Shown: in pieces, positions 1-9,213 of the stretch
How the letters are laid out: the number at the start of each line of letters is the position of its first letter
How positions within the stretch are numbered: position 1 is the first letter of the stretch
Assembly (NCBI GenBank): GCA_030446465.1
Contig: JAUJNI010000002.1
Span: forward strand, 633,043-697,042
Origin: Actinomycetota bacterium
GTDB lineage: Bacteria > Actinomycetota > CADDZG01 > WHSQ01
Length of the DNA: 64,000 bases
Reading direction: 5' to 3'
The notes under the pieces: model-generated
The model's database searches: none
Seen by the model: only the letters and a program-made list of their open reading frames with translations
What the model was told of the DNA's origin: nothing
Made by a program: the position numbers and the translations under genes

Positions 1-2064
1 TTCGCCCCCTCGCCGGTCGGCAACTACGTGAGCGAGGGCGTCGACTTCCTGCGGAGGAAGGTCGGAGGCGTGCGCCAGGACCTGCTCCTCATGAGCAACG
101 AGGCCTGCACCGCACACTCGGCGACCGGCGGCACGACCATCTATGACGTCACCGACCCGAGCGACCCGAAGCTGCTCAACCCACAAGCGGGCGACTTCAT
201 CGGCGCGGACGGGATCACGGTCGACCCGAGGGCCAACTACATCCACAGCGTCATGGGCTGGAACGACGACGGCAGGACGTTCGCCGTTTTGGTCGACAAC
301 GAGGAAGAGCTCGATGTCGACATCATCGACATCACGGACCCGGCCACCCCGATCTTGGTCTCCGAGACGGGCTTGCCCGAGTGGGAGGGCGCCGAGGTGA
401 ACGGCCTTGGCGGCGCCGCTTTCCACCACGACATGTGGGTCAAGGAAATCGACGGCGTCCATTACATGATGGTGTCCTACTGGGACGCGGGCGAGGTCCT
501 CCTGAACGTGGAAGACCCCGAGAACCCGATCTTCATCGACGATTCCAACTTCCCGGACCCCGATAGCTTGACGGGTCTCAGCCCGCCCGAGGGCAACGCC
601 CACCAGGGGACCTGGAGCGAGGACAATCGCTTCTTCATTCAGACGGACGAGGACTTCTCGCCCTACCGGCTCGAGTTCAGGATCACCTCGGGGCCCAACG
701 CGGGCGAGTACCCGGGCGGCGAGTTCGGGTTCACCGTCCCCATCGTGAAGAACTTCGGCGACAAGGTCATGAACGGCCCCACCGTCTACGGAGGCACGGG
801 CTGCAACGGGGATCCCGTTCCGCCCAGGTCTGAGTTCCAGGGCCAGGTCGAGGAGGGCGAGGAAGTGATCGTGGTCTTCACCCGAGGCGGCTGCTTCTTC
901 TCTGACAAGATCCGCAACGGCGAGGACGCCGGCTACAAGGCAGTGATCATCGGCAACTCCCACTTCGGCTCCGGCTTCGGCGACCAGCCCGACGCCCCGA
1001 TCTGTGGCAGCCAGGGCAGCGAGACGCGCGAGACGGCTTCGGCCGCCTGCACCGGTCACCGGGCCATGCACCTGATCTTCGACGACAACCCCGAGTACGA
1101 GTGCCAGCCGGAGGGGTGCGACCTGCCACCCAAGGGCACGGAGGGCCAAGAGGTCTCCGCCACCCCGCAGTTCGACGGATGGGGCTACGTGCGGCTGCTG
1201 AACGCCGACACCCTCGAGGAGATCGACGCTTACGCGGTCGAGGAGTCGCTCGACGCGCGCTTCGCCAGCGAGTTCGGTGCACTGTCGGTGCACGAGGTGA
1301 AGACGGACCAGCGCGAGGGCTCCCAGCTCGGATACCTCTCCTACTACGCAGCAGGAGCGCGCGTGATCACGTTCGGCGACAAGGGCATCAAGGAGGTGGG
1401 CACCTTCATCGACCGGGGCGGCAACGACTTCTGGGGCGTGTTCCCGGTGCAACGCGATGACAAGCGTCCGCTGATCCTCGAGAGCGACAGGGACTTCGGT
1501 CTCTACATCCTGAAGTACACGGGTCGGGAGCCAGGCGACGTCGTGTCTTCTGGCGCCTGCAAGGGATTTAAGGTCGATTCCAGAACCGACCGGCCCGGCG
1601 GCGGGAAGGTCATCGTCGGCACGGACGGGGATGACGTGCTGACCGGTACCCGAGGAGACGACATCATCTGTGGCCTCGAAGGAGACGACATCATCGACGG
1701 TCGTGGCGGCCAGGACGAGATCGTGGGCAACGGAGGCAACGACACCATCACCGGTGGAGGCGGTAAGGACAGCATCCGGGGTGAGTCCGGCCGCGACGCG
1801 ATCGACGGATCCGAGGGCAACGACGTCATCATCGGCGGCGCGGACAAGGACGCGCTGAGAGGTAATGAAGGGTGGGACACCCTGAAGGGCGGCAGAGGTG
1901 GGGACACTCTGCAAGGCGGCGAGGGCAACGACGTCCTCAGAGGCGGTTCTGGCGCCGACACGCTCAAGGGCTACACCGGTGACGACGTGCTCAACGGCGA
2001 GTCCGGGACCGACACGTGCGTCGGCGGCAAGGGCAACGACGTCGTAAGGAACTGTGAGAGGTAA
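1..2064 (+). CDS. Secreted LVIVD/PA-domain protein with RTX calcium-binding tail (5' partial)
   Basis: The reading frame is open from base 1 and its first residues match an internal stretch of the paralogue at 2291-4735, so the N-terminus and signal peptide lie outside the window. The 687 visible residues show beta-propeller-like LVIVD-type repeats (phrases such as IYDVTDPSDPKLL and DIIDITDPATP), then a protease-associated (PA)-like segment around residues 260-365, a second propeller part, and from about residue 535 a run of RTX nonapeptides (GGxGxDxU type, e.g. GGNDTITGG). RTX repeats bind calcium and fold outside the cell, so export is expected. No catalytic motif was recognised; an adhesive or surface role is inference. 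It forms a tandem duplication with the next gene. Confidence 0.85.
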   Translation, partial: FAPSPVGNYVSEGVDFLRRKVGGVRQDLLLMSNEACTAHSATGGTTIYDVTDPSDPKLLNPQAGDFIGADGITVDPRANYIHSVMGWNDDGRTFAVLVDNEEELDVDIIDITDPATPILVSETGLPEWEGAEVNGLGGAAFHHDMWVKEIDGVHYMMVSYWDAGEVLLNVEDPENPIFIDDSNFPDPDSLTGLSPPEGNAHQGTWSEDNRFFIQTDEDFSPYRLEFRITSGPNAGEYPGGEFGFTVPIVKNFGDKVMNGPTVYGGTGCNGDPVPPRSEFQGQVEEGEEVIVVFTRGGCFFSDKIRNGEDAGYKAVIIGNSHFGSGFGDQPDAPICGSQGSETRETASAACTGHRAMHLIFDDNPEYECQPEGCDLPPKGTEGQEVSATPQFDGWGYVRLLNADTLEEIDAYAVEESLDARFASEFGALSVHEVKTDQREGSQLGYLSYYAAGARVITFGDKGIKEVGTFIDRGGNDFWGVFPVQRDDKRPLILESDRDFGLYILKYTGREPGDVVSSGACKGFKVDSRTDRPGGGKVIVGTDGDDVLTGTRGDDIICGLEGDDIIDGRGGQDEIVGNGGNDTITGGGGKDSIRGESGRDAIDGSEGNDVIIGGADKDALRGNEGWDTLKGGRGGDTLQGGEGNDVLRGGSGADTLKGYTGDDVLNGESGTDTCVGGKGNDVVRNCER

Positions 2065-2104
2065 CACCTCTGTGGCAGGGAAGTAGCAAGCTGGTTCAAA
2101 GAAG

Positions 2105-2134
2105 GAAGGGCCCGGGTTCGAACCCGGGCCCTTC
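2105..2134 (+). terminator. Perfect 30-bp palindromic hairpin after the first RTX gene
   Basis: Bases 2105-2134 are their own reverse complement, centred on TTCGAA with GGGCCCGGG arms, 40 bp after the stop codon. There is no long T-tract, which is common for actinobacterial terminators. A near-copy follows the paralogous gene at 4771-4800, so the hairpin was duplicated with the gene. Confidence 0.7.
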
Positions 2135-2290
2135 TGCCGTTTGTGGATGCACTCGAGCCGAAGCTCCTGCGCCACACGCCTTTCGAGGGGGATCCTGACA
2201 AGTGCGTTGTTTAGCGGCGTGCCGGTGCTAGATTTTCCTCTGGCCAGTCGGACATCCCTCATTAGGGGGCTTCTCAAGGGGGGCTATGAA

Positions 2291-4735
2291 TTGAACAGAA
2301 GAGTGTTTGTCTTTATCGCCGCGCTCGGACTCGCGATGTCCTCGATTGGGATCGCGGCCGGAGCGCAACAGCAACGCACAGAGCGCAAGTACAGCCTGAG
2401 AGACGGTGAGGTCACGAGCGCCGCAGAGACCGGGCCCGACCAAGGTCAGGAGGCCGTCGACGGGGTCGCCGACGACCAGCACGGCGACGCGGATGGGCAT
2501 CTCCCGGCGGCGCGGAGGAACATGAAGCTCGTCAGCAAGCTGAGGCTCACGACAACTGAGGGCGCCATCAGCGACGTCAACTACGGCAATGGCCACGCCT
2601 ACCTCGGGGCATACCACCCCTCGTGTAACGAGCTCGGCAAAGGCGGTGGTGTCCACGTCGTCGACGTCGGTGACCCGCGGAACCCTGAAGAGGTCGGCTT
2701 CATCGAGTCGCCTATCGGCAACTACGTCAGTGAGGGCGTCGATTTCCTGCGCAGGAATACGGTCGATGAGCAGGGCAGGCGAATCCGCCAGGACCTCCTC
2801 CTTACCAACAACGAGCCTTGCGCGGACACCTCGACGAGTGGAGGCATCAACATCTACGACGTCACCAACCCAAGGGACCCGATCCCTCTGTCCGAAGGTG
2901 TCGGTGACTTCGGCGAGGACCCGACGCGCCTGCCGCCGCGGGCCAACTACACGCACAGCGTCTTTGGCTGGAACGATGACGGCAGGACCTTCGCCGTCTT
3001 GGTCGATGACGAGGAGGCTCTCGACGTCGACATCATGGACATCACTGATCCCGCGGCTCCCGTGCTGATCGCCGAAACTGGTCTGCCCGACTGGCCCGAC
3101 GCGAAGGTCAACGGCCTTGGTAAGACGGCCTTCCACCACGACGTGGTTGTCAAGGAGATCAACGGCGTCCATTACATGATGGTGTCGTATTGGGATGGGG
3201 GGCAGGTGCTCCTGAACGTCGAGAGGCCACGCAACCCGGTGTTCATCGACGACTCCAACTTCCCCACCCCCGACACGCTCACCGGCAAGAGGCCTCCGGA
3301 GGGCAACGCACACCAGGGGAACTGGAGCTCCAACAATGAGTTCTTCATCCAGACCGACGAGGACTTCGGGCCCTACAGGATCATCGGACTGATCACCTCC
3401 GGCGGGCTCTTCAACGGCACTCGGTTCGAGTCGGTCCAGGGGAACGACGTTCCCCAGATCTCCGACGACCGCTCGATGATCGGCCCCAGCTACTACGTGG
3501 GCCTGGCTTGCGATACCACGAACAGCGTCCCCAAGGCGCCTACCGAGGACGCCGTCGCGGTCGTGCAGCGGGGGACCTGTACCTTCACCGAGAAGGCCCA
3601 GAACGTGCAGGAGGCTGGTTACCAGGGAGGCATCGTCTTCAACCGCACTGGTGAGGACGCATGCGAGCAGCTGGTCAACATGGCCGTCGAGGCCGACATC
3701 CCGTTCATCTTCGTGGCGCGTTCGACCGGCTTCAAGATCTTGAACGTGGAGGGCTACAAGCCCGAGGAGTGCGGGACCGAGAACGAGCCGGAGCTTCCCG
3801 CGGAGGGCACGCAGGGCAACGACGTCAGCGTCACCGCGCAGTTCGACGGCTGGGGTTACGTGCGCCTGCTCGATGCGCAGTCGCTCGAGCAGATTGACGC
3901 CTACGCGGTCGACGAGTCGCTCGACCCCGCCTTTGCCTTCAACTCTGGTGCTCTCTCGGTACATGAGGTCAAGACGGACGAACGCCGGGGCGTGAACCTC
4001 GGATACCTCTCGTACTACACGGCAGGAGCCAGGGTCATCAGCTTCGGTGCCAACGGCATCAAGGAGATGGGCGTATTCATCGACAAGGGTGGAAACGACT
4101 TCTGGGGCGTCTTCCCGATACAGCGGGGCAACGATCGCCCGCTGATCCTCGAGAGCGACAGGGACTTCGGCCTCTACGTCCTGGAGTACACCGGCCCTGA
4201 GCCGGGCGCAGGCGTACGTTCGGGACCCTGTAGCGGATTCGCGGAGGGGTCAAGAACCGACCGTGACGGTGGCGGCAAGGTCATCGTGGGCACCGAGGGC
4301 GACGACACCCTGACCGGTACGGCTGGAAACGACATCATCTGTGGCCGGGGCGGTGACGACATCATCGATGGCCGCGGCGGTCAAGATGAGATCGTCGGCA
4401 ACGGAGGCAACGACACCATCACAGGTGGCGGCGGCAAGGACAGCATCCGCGGCAACGGGGGCCAAGACGCCATCGACGGAAACGAGGGCAACGACGTCAT
4501 CCTGGGCGGCTCGGGCAACGACTCTCTCAGAGGAAACGGCGGCTGGGACACTTTCAGGGGCGGACGGGGTCGCGACACGCTCCAGGGCGGCGAAGGCAAC
4601 GATGTCCTCCGCGGTGGTTCCCAAGACGACACGCTCAAGGGCTTCGAAGGCGACGACATCCTGAACGGCGATGCCGGGACGGACTCCTGCGACGGCGGCA
4701 CCGGAAGCAACACGCTGAGGAGCTGCGAGAGGTAG
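2291..4735 (+). CDS. Secreted LVIVD/PA-domain protein with RTX calcium-binding tail
   Basis: Protein of 814 residues. I chose the TTG at 2291 because AAGGGGGG lies 7 bp upstream and because the protein then begins with a clear signal peptide (LNRR, a hydrophobic stretch to about residue 25, then AGA-QQQ). Next come a linker rich in acidic residues, LVIVD-type propeller repeats (GGVHVVDVGDPRNPEEV, INIYDVTNPRDP), a PA-like domain near residues 390-495 (AVAVVQRGTCTFTEKA), more propeller sequence, and a C-terminal RTX block from about residue 660 (GGDDIIDGRGG, GGNDTITGG). It is a close paralogue of the upstream gene over its whole length. Export and calcium-dependent folding are expected from the family; the ligand or substrate is unknown. 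Confidence 0.88.
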   Translation: MNRRVFVFIAALGLAMSSIGIAAGAQQQRTERKYSLRDGEVTSAAETGPDQGQEAVDGVADDQHGDADGHLPAARRNMKLVSKLRLTTTEGAISDVNYGNGHAYLGAYHPSCNELGKGGGVHVVDVGDPRNPEEVGFIESPIGNYVSEGVDFLRRNTVDEQGRRIRQDLLLTNNEPCADTSTSGGINIYDVTNPRDPIPLSEGVGDFGEDPTRLPPRANYTHSVFGWNDDGRTFAVLVDDEEALDVDIMDITDPAAPVLIAETGLPDWPDAKVNGLGKTAFHHDVVVKEINGVHYMMVSYWDGGQVLLNVERPRNPVFIDDSNFPTPDTLTGKRPPEGNAHQGNWSSNNEFFIQTDEDFGPYRIIGLITSGGLFNGTRFESVQGNDVPQISDDRSMIGPSYYVGLACDTTNSVPKAPTEDAVAVVQRGTCTFTEKAQNVQEAGYQGGIVFNRTGEDACEQLVNMAVEADIPFIFVARSTGFKILNVEGYKPEECGTENEPELPAEGTQGNDVSVTAQFDGWGYVRLLDAQSLEQIDAYAVDESLDPAFAFNSGALSVHEVKTDERRGVNLGYLSYYTAGARVISFGANGIKEMGVFIDKGGNDFWGVFPIQRGNDRPLILESDRDFGLYVLEYTGPEPGAGVRSGPCSGFAEGSRTDRDGGGKVIVGTEGDDTLTGTAGNDIICGRGGDDIIDGRGGQDEIVGNGGNDTITGGGGKDSIRGNGGQDAIDGNEGNDVILGGSGNDSLRGNGGWDTFRGGRGRDTLQGGEGNDVLRGGSQDDTLKGFEGDDILNGDAGTDSCDGGTGSNTLRSCER

Positions 4736-4770
4736 CAACCTGGCAGAGAAGTAGCAAGCTGGTCGTCGAA

Positions 4771-4800
4771 GAAGGGCCCGGGTTCGACTCCGGGCCCTTC
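4771..4800 (+). terminator. GC-rich hairpin after the second RTX gene
   Basis: An 11-bp stem (GAAGGGCCCGG with CCGGGCCCTTC) encloses an 8-nt loop 35 bp after the stop codon. It is a diverged copy of the palindrome at 2105-2134. The rest of 4801-4988 contains no gene that I can support. Confidence 0.65.
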
Positions 4801-4988
4801 TGCCGTTGGTGGATTGCCACTGTCGAGCCCGACCTCAGGAGGGCTCGCGCCCGTGCTTAATGAGTTTGTTGCTGCGCAGCGGATGTGGCGTATGGGGCAA
4901 CTCCCCCGGGGGGGCCGCAAAAAGCTCTGCTAGTTGCGGACGAAAAAAAGTGATATGGCGGCGCTTGAAGGTTGGTTCGGGAGAGAGC

Positions 4989-5330
4989 CTACTGGGGGGC
5001 TCGGTGGACCACTCCGGTCATCCCGCCATGAAAGCTGCACACGAACTCGTAGATGCCGCGCTTCTTAAAGACCTTGCTCGTGCGCTCACCGGGCTGCAGG
5101 ACGACGTTCTTCGACCAGTTAGAGCTGTCCGCGGTCACCGTGTGCTCGCGGGGAGAATCGGCGGGGTTCTTCCACACGACTTTCTCGCCCCAAGAGACGT
5201 GGACGAAGTCGGGACTCCACCGGTTGTCGTCGGTCGCCTTTATCACTTCCCTTGCCAGTGACGTGCCTGGAACGCCCAACACCAACAGTCCCGCGGCCAC
5301 CGCAACCAAAGTTCTCTTGACGCCGTTCAT
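4989..5330 (-). CDS. Secreted cupredoxin (plastocyanin/amicyanin-like)
   Basis: Protein of 113 residues with a signal peptide (about residues 1-26, ending TSLA-RE). The blue-copper ligands are all present: H63 in REHT, C98 in FVCSFH, H101, and M104 in GGMTG, with the C-x2-H-x2-M spacing of plastocyanin and amicyanin type-1 copper sites. It is probably a periplasmic or extracellular electron carrier. It starts 11 bp after the stop of the Calx-beta gene and is probably co-transcribed with it. The redox partner cannot be read from the sequence. Confidence 0.88.
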   Translation of the reverse strand: MNGVKRTLVAVAAGLLVLGVPGTSLAREVIKATDDNRWSPDFVHVSWGEKVVWKNPADSPREHTVTADSSNWSKNVVLQPGERTSKVFKKRGIYEFVCSFHGGMTGVVHRAPQ

Positions 5331-5341
5331 GGACAGCCCTC

Positions 5342-6541
5342 CTACTTGATCTCGAAGGTGTTCTTGTTCTGACCCTTGTCGAAGACTTTCTGTACGTTAC
5401 CCACGTTGTCCCAGCCCCGGGAGAACGCGGTGTAGTTCTTGATGCCGCTGCCCCTGGTGCTGGGGTTGAGCTTGGTACCCAGGCTGAATATTGTCGTCTC
5501 CGAGTACTCCGTAGAGGGCGTCTTCGACCACTTCTTGTCGTCGCACGCTCGCCGCACGAAGTCGCTGCCCGTCCACCACTTGCAGCGGCCGCTCGAGAGG
5601 TTCTTGCGGATGGCGAGTTGAACGCGGTCCATGCCGGAACCTCCGTCGTTGTCCTGCATGAAGACGATGAAGTCCTGCATGTTTCTCGCCGCGTAGGTCT
5701 CGCCATGAAGCGGTTGATGGAAGGCGGTGTAGGGAGCCGTGTTGTCCGGCGCACTCGCAGAGTCGTCGTCGAGAAGGGTGATGGTTGCCGTCGACGGCGG
5801 CATGAGCTCCGCCCCTGTTTGGGCGCTCAATTGCACGCTGAACGTCTCGCTCCCTTCGACGGTGGTGTCGTTGAGCAGGGGGATCGTCACCGTCCCGTAA
5901 CGGCAGGTCTCGCAGAACTCGATCTTCTTGTCGGTGTGGGTGTAGTCGTTTTCTGCGATCGCCGAACCGGGTGCCGTCTTCACAGTGACGGACGCCGGGG
6001 CACCAGTGGATCCCGATCTGATGATCCTGACCAGGAGGGAGCTGCGATTCTCAAAGGTCGAGTAAGAGCCGAACTCCAACGAGATCCTCGAAGGCCCGTC
6101 GTCGTCGACGATCGTGAGCACCGCGTCGTCGGGATAGGCCACGACCGCGCCGCTCGAGGGGTTGCTGAGTTTCAGGTTGACCGTCTCCAGACCCTCTTGG
6201 TCAGAGTCTTCGCTGCTCTGAAGGAAGACCTCCTGGGATTCCACCGGATCCTGGAATGACAGGACGCGGCTGAACGGCGTGAAGTCTGCGGCGGAGGTCT
6301 CATCCCCCAGCGATGCTGTCAAGTCGACCGTCGCAGGTCCGGTGCCGTGCTGGCCCCTCTCGACGACGACAGCATCGTTCTCACCCTCGACCGCTCGATA
6401 GGCCTCGGCGCTGAAGTTGAAAGCGTCATGGCCTCCTCCACCGGCGGCGGTGGCCCCCGCCCGGGCGGTTGGAGCCGCGATCAGGCCGAGCAGACCGACC
6501 GCGACGACCCCCCCGGAAAACCTCAAGAAGTTAACCCCCAT
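5342..6541 (-). CDS. Secreted Calx-beta domain protein
   Basis: Protein of 399 residues with an N-terminal signal peptide ending near PTARA. Two Calx-beta domains follow (about residues 40-150 and 155-265), each ending in the typical acidic tail: LTIVDDDGPS and ITLLDDDSAS. These motifs bind calcium in the family. The last 130 residues (from NTAPYTAFHQP) look like a bacterial Ig-like or spore-surface type beta domain with several Cys and Trp residues, which I do not recognise. It is the first gene of a two-gene operon with the cupredoxin. Together with the upstream RTX proteins it suggests a calcium-dependent extracellular protein set; this link is inference. Confidence 0.8.
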   Translation of the reverse strand: MGVNFLRFSGGVVAVGLLGLIAAPTARAGATAAGGGGHDAFNFSAEAYRAVEGENDAVVVERGQHGTGPATVDLTASLGDETSAADFTPFSRVLSFQDPVESQEVFLQSSEDSDQEGLETVNLKLSNPSSGAVVAYPDDAVLTIVDDDGPSRISLEFGSYSTFENRSSLLVRIIRSGSTGAPASVTVKTAPGSAIAENDYTHTDKKIEFCETCRYGTVTIPLLNDTTVEGSETFSVQLSAQTGAELMPPSTATITLLDDDSASAPDNTAPYTAFHQPLHGETYAARNMQDFIVFMQDNDGGSGMDRVQLAIRKNLSSGRCKWWTGSDFVRRACDDKKWSKTPSTEYSETTIFSLGTKLNPSTRGSGIKNYTAFSRGWDNVGNVQKVFDKGQNKNTFEIK

Positions 6542-6704
6542 CCTCTTCCGGCCCTCAAGCGATGCTATCAGCCGGGTGCCCTCCGGCTCTTTCCTCCAAC
6601 TCTTCGACGGCTACCCACATTCCATTTTCCCGGGTTTCTTTGCCCCTAAAATCAACCCCGTCTTCGGTGTCGGCGAACTCCCTCCAAGACTAGAGTCGGG
6701 GTCA

Positions 6705-7235
6705 ATGAATGACGCTCGAGTCGCGGTCACGGTGATCGGCGCAGACAGGCCCGGGATAGTTGCGGGGGTCACTCGGGCCCTGTACGAGCTCGGGTGCAAC
6801 CTGGAGGACGCCTCGTCGACGATCCTGTCGGGTCAGTTCTCGATGATGCTGATCGTGAGGTTGCCGCGGCACGCAGACATCGCCCAGTTCGAGCACGCCC
6901 TCGAGAACACGGCCACAGAGCTGGGTGTGGAAGTCACGGTGAGCTCGGTGTCCGGCTCCGGCGAGACGGCGCCTCGCTCCACTCACAGGATCACCGTGTA
7001 CGGGGCGGACAGGCCGGGGATCGTGTACCGAGTGTCCGAGCTGCTGGCCTCGCGCGGCGTCAACATCACCGAGCTCTCCTCCCGGGTAGTCGGCTCGGCG
7101 GATCACCCCGTCTATGCCCTCATGCTCGAGGTCGATCTGGCCGACGAATCTGGGGTCGCTGCGCAGCTGAACGAGCTCGCGGACCAGCTCCAGGTCGACG
7201 TTTCCTTGCAATCGACTGCCGCCGACGTCCTCTGA
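6705..7235 (+). CDS. Tandem ACT-domain regulator (GcvR-like)
   Basis: Protein of 176 residues made of two ACT domains (about residues 5-80 and 90-165). Each opens with the ACT signature V-x-GADRPGIV (VTVIGADRPGIVAGV, ITVYGADRPGIVYRV), the loop that binds amino acids in this fold. The architecture matches the glycine-cleavage repressor GcvR and related ACT-ACT proteins. No enzymatic domain is present, so a ligand-sensing regulatory role is likely. The ATG at 6705 puts the first ACT strand at once after the start. The stop lies two bases before the peptide deformylase start, so translational coupling is likely. Confidence 0.8.
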   Translation: MNDARVAVTVIGADRPGIVAGVTRALYELGCNLEDASSTILSGQFSMMLIVRLPRHADIAQFEHALENTATELGVEVTVSSVSGSGETAPRSTHRITVYGADRPGIVYRVSELLASRGVNITELSSRVVGSADHPVYALMLEVDLADESGVAAQLNELADQLQVDVSLQSTAADVL

Positions 7236-7237
7236 CG

Positions 7238-7732
7238 GTGGCGGTGCGGCGGGTTCTCGAGCTTCCCGAGCGCGTCCTGAAGCTGCCGGCCGCGGCCACG
7301 GGAACCGGCAGGGACTCCGAGCTGATCGAGGACCTCCTCGACACGATGGGCGCGTCACCGGCCTGCGTGGGCTTGGCCGCGCCTCAGATCGGCGTCTCTC
7401 GCCGAGCCCTCGTGGTGGACGTGTCCCGCCACCCCAAGACGACCGTGTGCCACGGCCTGATCGTGTTGCTGGATCCCCTGGTGCTCGAGCAGGGGGGCCG
7501 GGTGACGGGGCGGGAGGGATGCATGAGCGTCCCTCATCTCACGGCGGACGTGGCGAGGGCGACCCGGATCGTCGTCCGTGGCAGGGGCTCCGAAGGAGAG
7601 GAGGTGGTCATCTCCTCGGCCGGCTTCGAGGCTCGTGCCCTGCAGCACGAGCTCGACCACCTCGACGGGCTGCTGATCCTGGACCGGGTGGAGTCTTCGA
7701 CGGACCTCTTCAAGAGGCGGGTCTATCGTTGA
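7238..7732 (+). CDS. def: Peptide deformylase
   Basis: Protein of 164 residues with the three deformylase motifs in order: GLAAPQIGV (motif 1), EGCMSVP (motif 2, a variant of EGCLSxP whose Cys binds the metal) and QHELDHLDG (motif 3, HExxH with two metal His and the catalytic Glu). The enzyme removes the formyl group from nascent N-terminal methionine. The GTG at 7238 is the first start after the upstream stop; GTG 7244 is an alternative. It is the last gene before the rRNA operon. Confidence 0.93.
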   Translation: MAVRRVLELPERVLKLPAAATGTGRDSELIEDLLDTMGASPACVGLAAPQIGVSRRALVVDVSRHPKTTVCHGLIVLLDPLVLEQGGRVTGREGCMSVPHLTADVARATRIVVRGRGSEGEEVVISSAGFEARALQHELDHLDGLLILDRVESSTDLFKRRVYR

Positions 7733-7753
7733 GCACTCCGGGAAGGAGGTGAG

Positions 7754-7782
7754 TTGACGACCGTGGCCCGGCCTCCTAGAAT
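7754..7782 (+). promoter_or_regulatory. Sigma-70-type promoter of the 23S-5S operon
   Basis: TTGACG (-35, 7754-7759) and TAGAAT (-10, 7777-7782) are separated by exactly 17 bp, 22 bp after the deformylase stop. Transcription should start near 7789. It reads toward the 23S gene but meets a terminator-like hairpin at 7881-7918 first. Confidence 0.75.
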
Positions 7783-7880
7783 GACCCGGCTGTACAGGAC
7801 GAGGAAAGGCTCTGTGTGTCGAACAACTTCCCGGGGGTAACCGCTTAGGCGCAACGCGTCCAAAGTTCGCTCTAGCGACC

Positions 7881-7918
7881 CCGCCGGCCACGCAGCTCCA
7901 GGTCGGCGGATTTTTTTT
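7881..7918 (+). terminator. Intrinsic terminator or attenuator in the 23S leader
   Basis: CCGCCGGCC (7881-7889) pairs with GGTCGGCGG (7901-7909) over 9 bp including one G-U pair, and is followed by eight T residues (7911-7918). This is a textbook Rho-independent terminator placed between the rRNA promoter and the 23S gene. It could end an independent ~130-nt leader RNA, act as an attenuator, or be bypassed by rRNA antitermination. No clear second promoter is visible between 7919 and 8000. Confidence 0.7.
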
Positions 7919-7974
7919 GCCCCGGAAGGAAGAAGTAAGACACGACCAGCGTTTTCTCTTCGGAACCTTGGAAA

Positions 7975-7993
7975 CTCCATAGCGAGCGCGAGC
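7975..7993 (+). other. 23S processing stem, 5' strand
   Basis: AGCGAGCGCGAGC (7981-7993) is the exact reverse complement of 13144-13156. CTCCA (7975-7979) extends the pairing with TGGAG at 13158-13162. Such a stem enclosing the whole 23S is the expected RNase III cleavage site. Confidence 0.8.
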
Positions 7994-8541
7994 ATCTATA
8001 CCAAGCTAATAAGAGCGTACGGTGGATGCCTAGGCGCTAGGAGCCGACGAAGGACGTGGCAGGCTGCGAAAAGCCCCGGGGAGACGCCAAGCAATCCTTG
8101 ATCCGGGGATGTCCGAATGGGGAAACCCACCAGTGGTCATGCGCTGGTACCCAGGTCTGAACACATAGGGCCTGTGGAGGGAACCGGGTGAACTGAAACA
8201 TCTAAGTAACCCGAGGAAGAGAAAACAAATAGTGAGTCCCTTAGTAGCGGCGAGCGAAACGGGATCAGCCCAAACCTCTGTGGTGTTAAAGCCTGGTGGC
8301 GTTGCCACAGAGGGGTCGTGGGACCCATCCGACCGAGCACCAGATCGGTCAGGGAGTTACAAAGTCAGCGGTTAGTCGAACGTTCTGGAAAGTACGGCCA
8401 GAGAAGGTAATAGCCCTGTAGACGAAAGCCGATTGACCTCCCGATGGTGTTCCCAAGTAGTACGGAGCCCGAGAAATTCCGTGCGAATTTGTGAGGCCCA
8501 CCTCATAAGGCTAACTACTCCCTAGCGACCGATAGTGAACC

Positions 8542-8572
<31 letters not shown>

Positions 8573-9137
8573 GGGAGGGGAGTGAAATAGCACCTGAAAC
8601 CGTGCGCTTACAAACAGTCAGAGCGTCCGCATGGGTTAGCCCATGCGCGTGATGGCGTGCCTTTTGAAGAATGAGCCGGCGAGTTAGCGGTGTGTGGCGA
8701 GGTTAAGGCGAGAGCCGTAGCCGTAGCGAAAGCGAGTCTGAATAGGGCGACTTCAGTCGCATGCCCTAGACCCGAAGCCGGGTGATCTATCCATGGGCAG
8801 GGTGAAGCGGAGGTAAGACTCCGTGGAGGCCCGAACCCACCAGGGTTGAAAACCTGGGGGATGACCTGTGGATAGGGGTGAAAGGCCAATCAAACCCGGT
8901 GATAGCTGGTTCTCCCCGAAATGCATTTAGGTGCAGCGTCACGCGTTCAGTTCCGGTGGTAGAGCACTGATTGGGATAGGGGGCCAACAAGCTTACCGAA
9001 CTCAGTCAAACTCCGAATGCCGGTACTTCAGAGCGTGGCAGTGAGACTGCGGGGGATAAGCTCCGTAGTCGAGAGGGAAACAGCCCAGATCGCCAGCTAA
9101 GGTCCCTAAATCTTTGCTAAGTGGAAAAGGATGTGGA

Positions 9138-9213
<76 letters not shown>

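Noticed and set aside
2105-2134. tRNA T-arm-like sequence GGGTTCGAACCC (and at 4771-4800)
   Set aside because: The flanks form one long hairpin and no D-arm, anticodon arm or acceptor stem can be drawn, so it is a terminator-like palindrome and not a tRNA.
2228-3964. Long open frame on the minus strand through the second RTX gene
   Set aside because: It is antisense to a clearly coding frame with domains; long antisense frames are expected in high-GC DNA.
4860-4985. Terminator for the minus-strand cupredoxin gene at the CCGCAA/TTGCGG stem
   Set aside because: The T-run would precede the hairpin in the direction of that gene, so it does not fit an intrinsic terminator.
7733-8000. Possible remnant of a 16S gene or a riboswitch before the 23S gene
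   Set aside because: No conserved 16S block or known riboswitch element is visible; only promoter, hairpin and processing stem can be supported.
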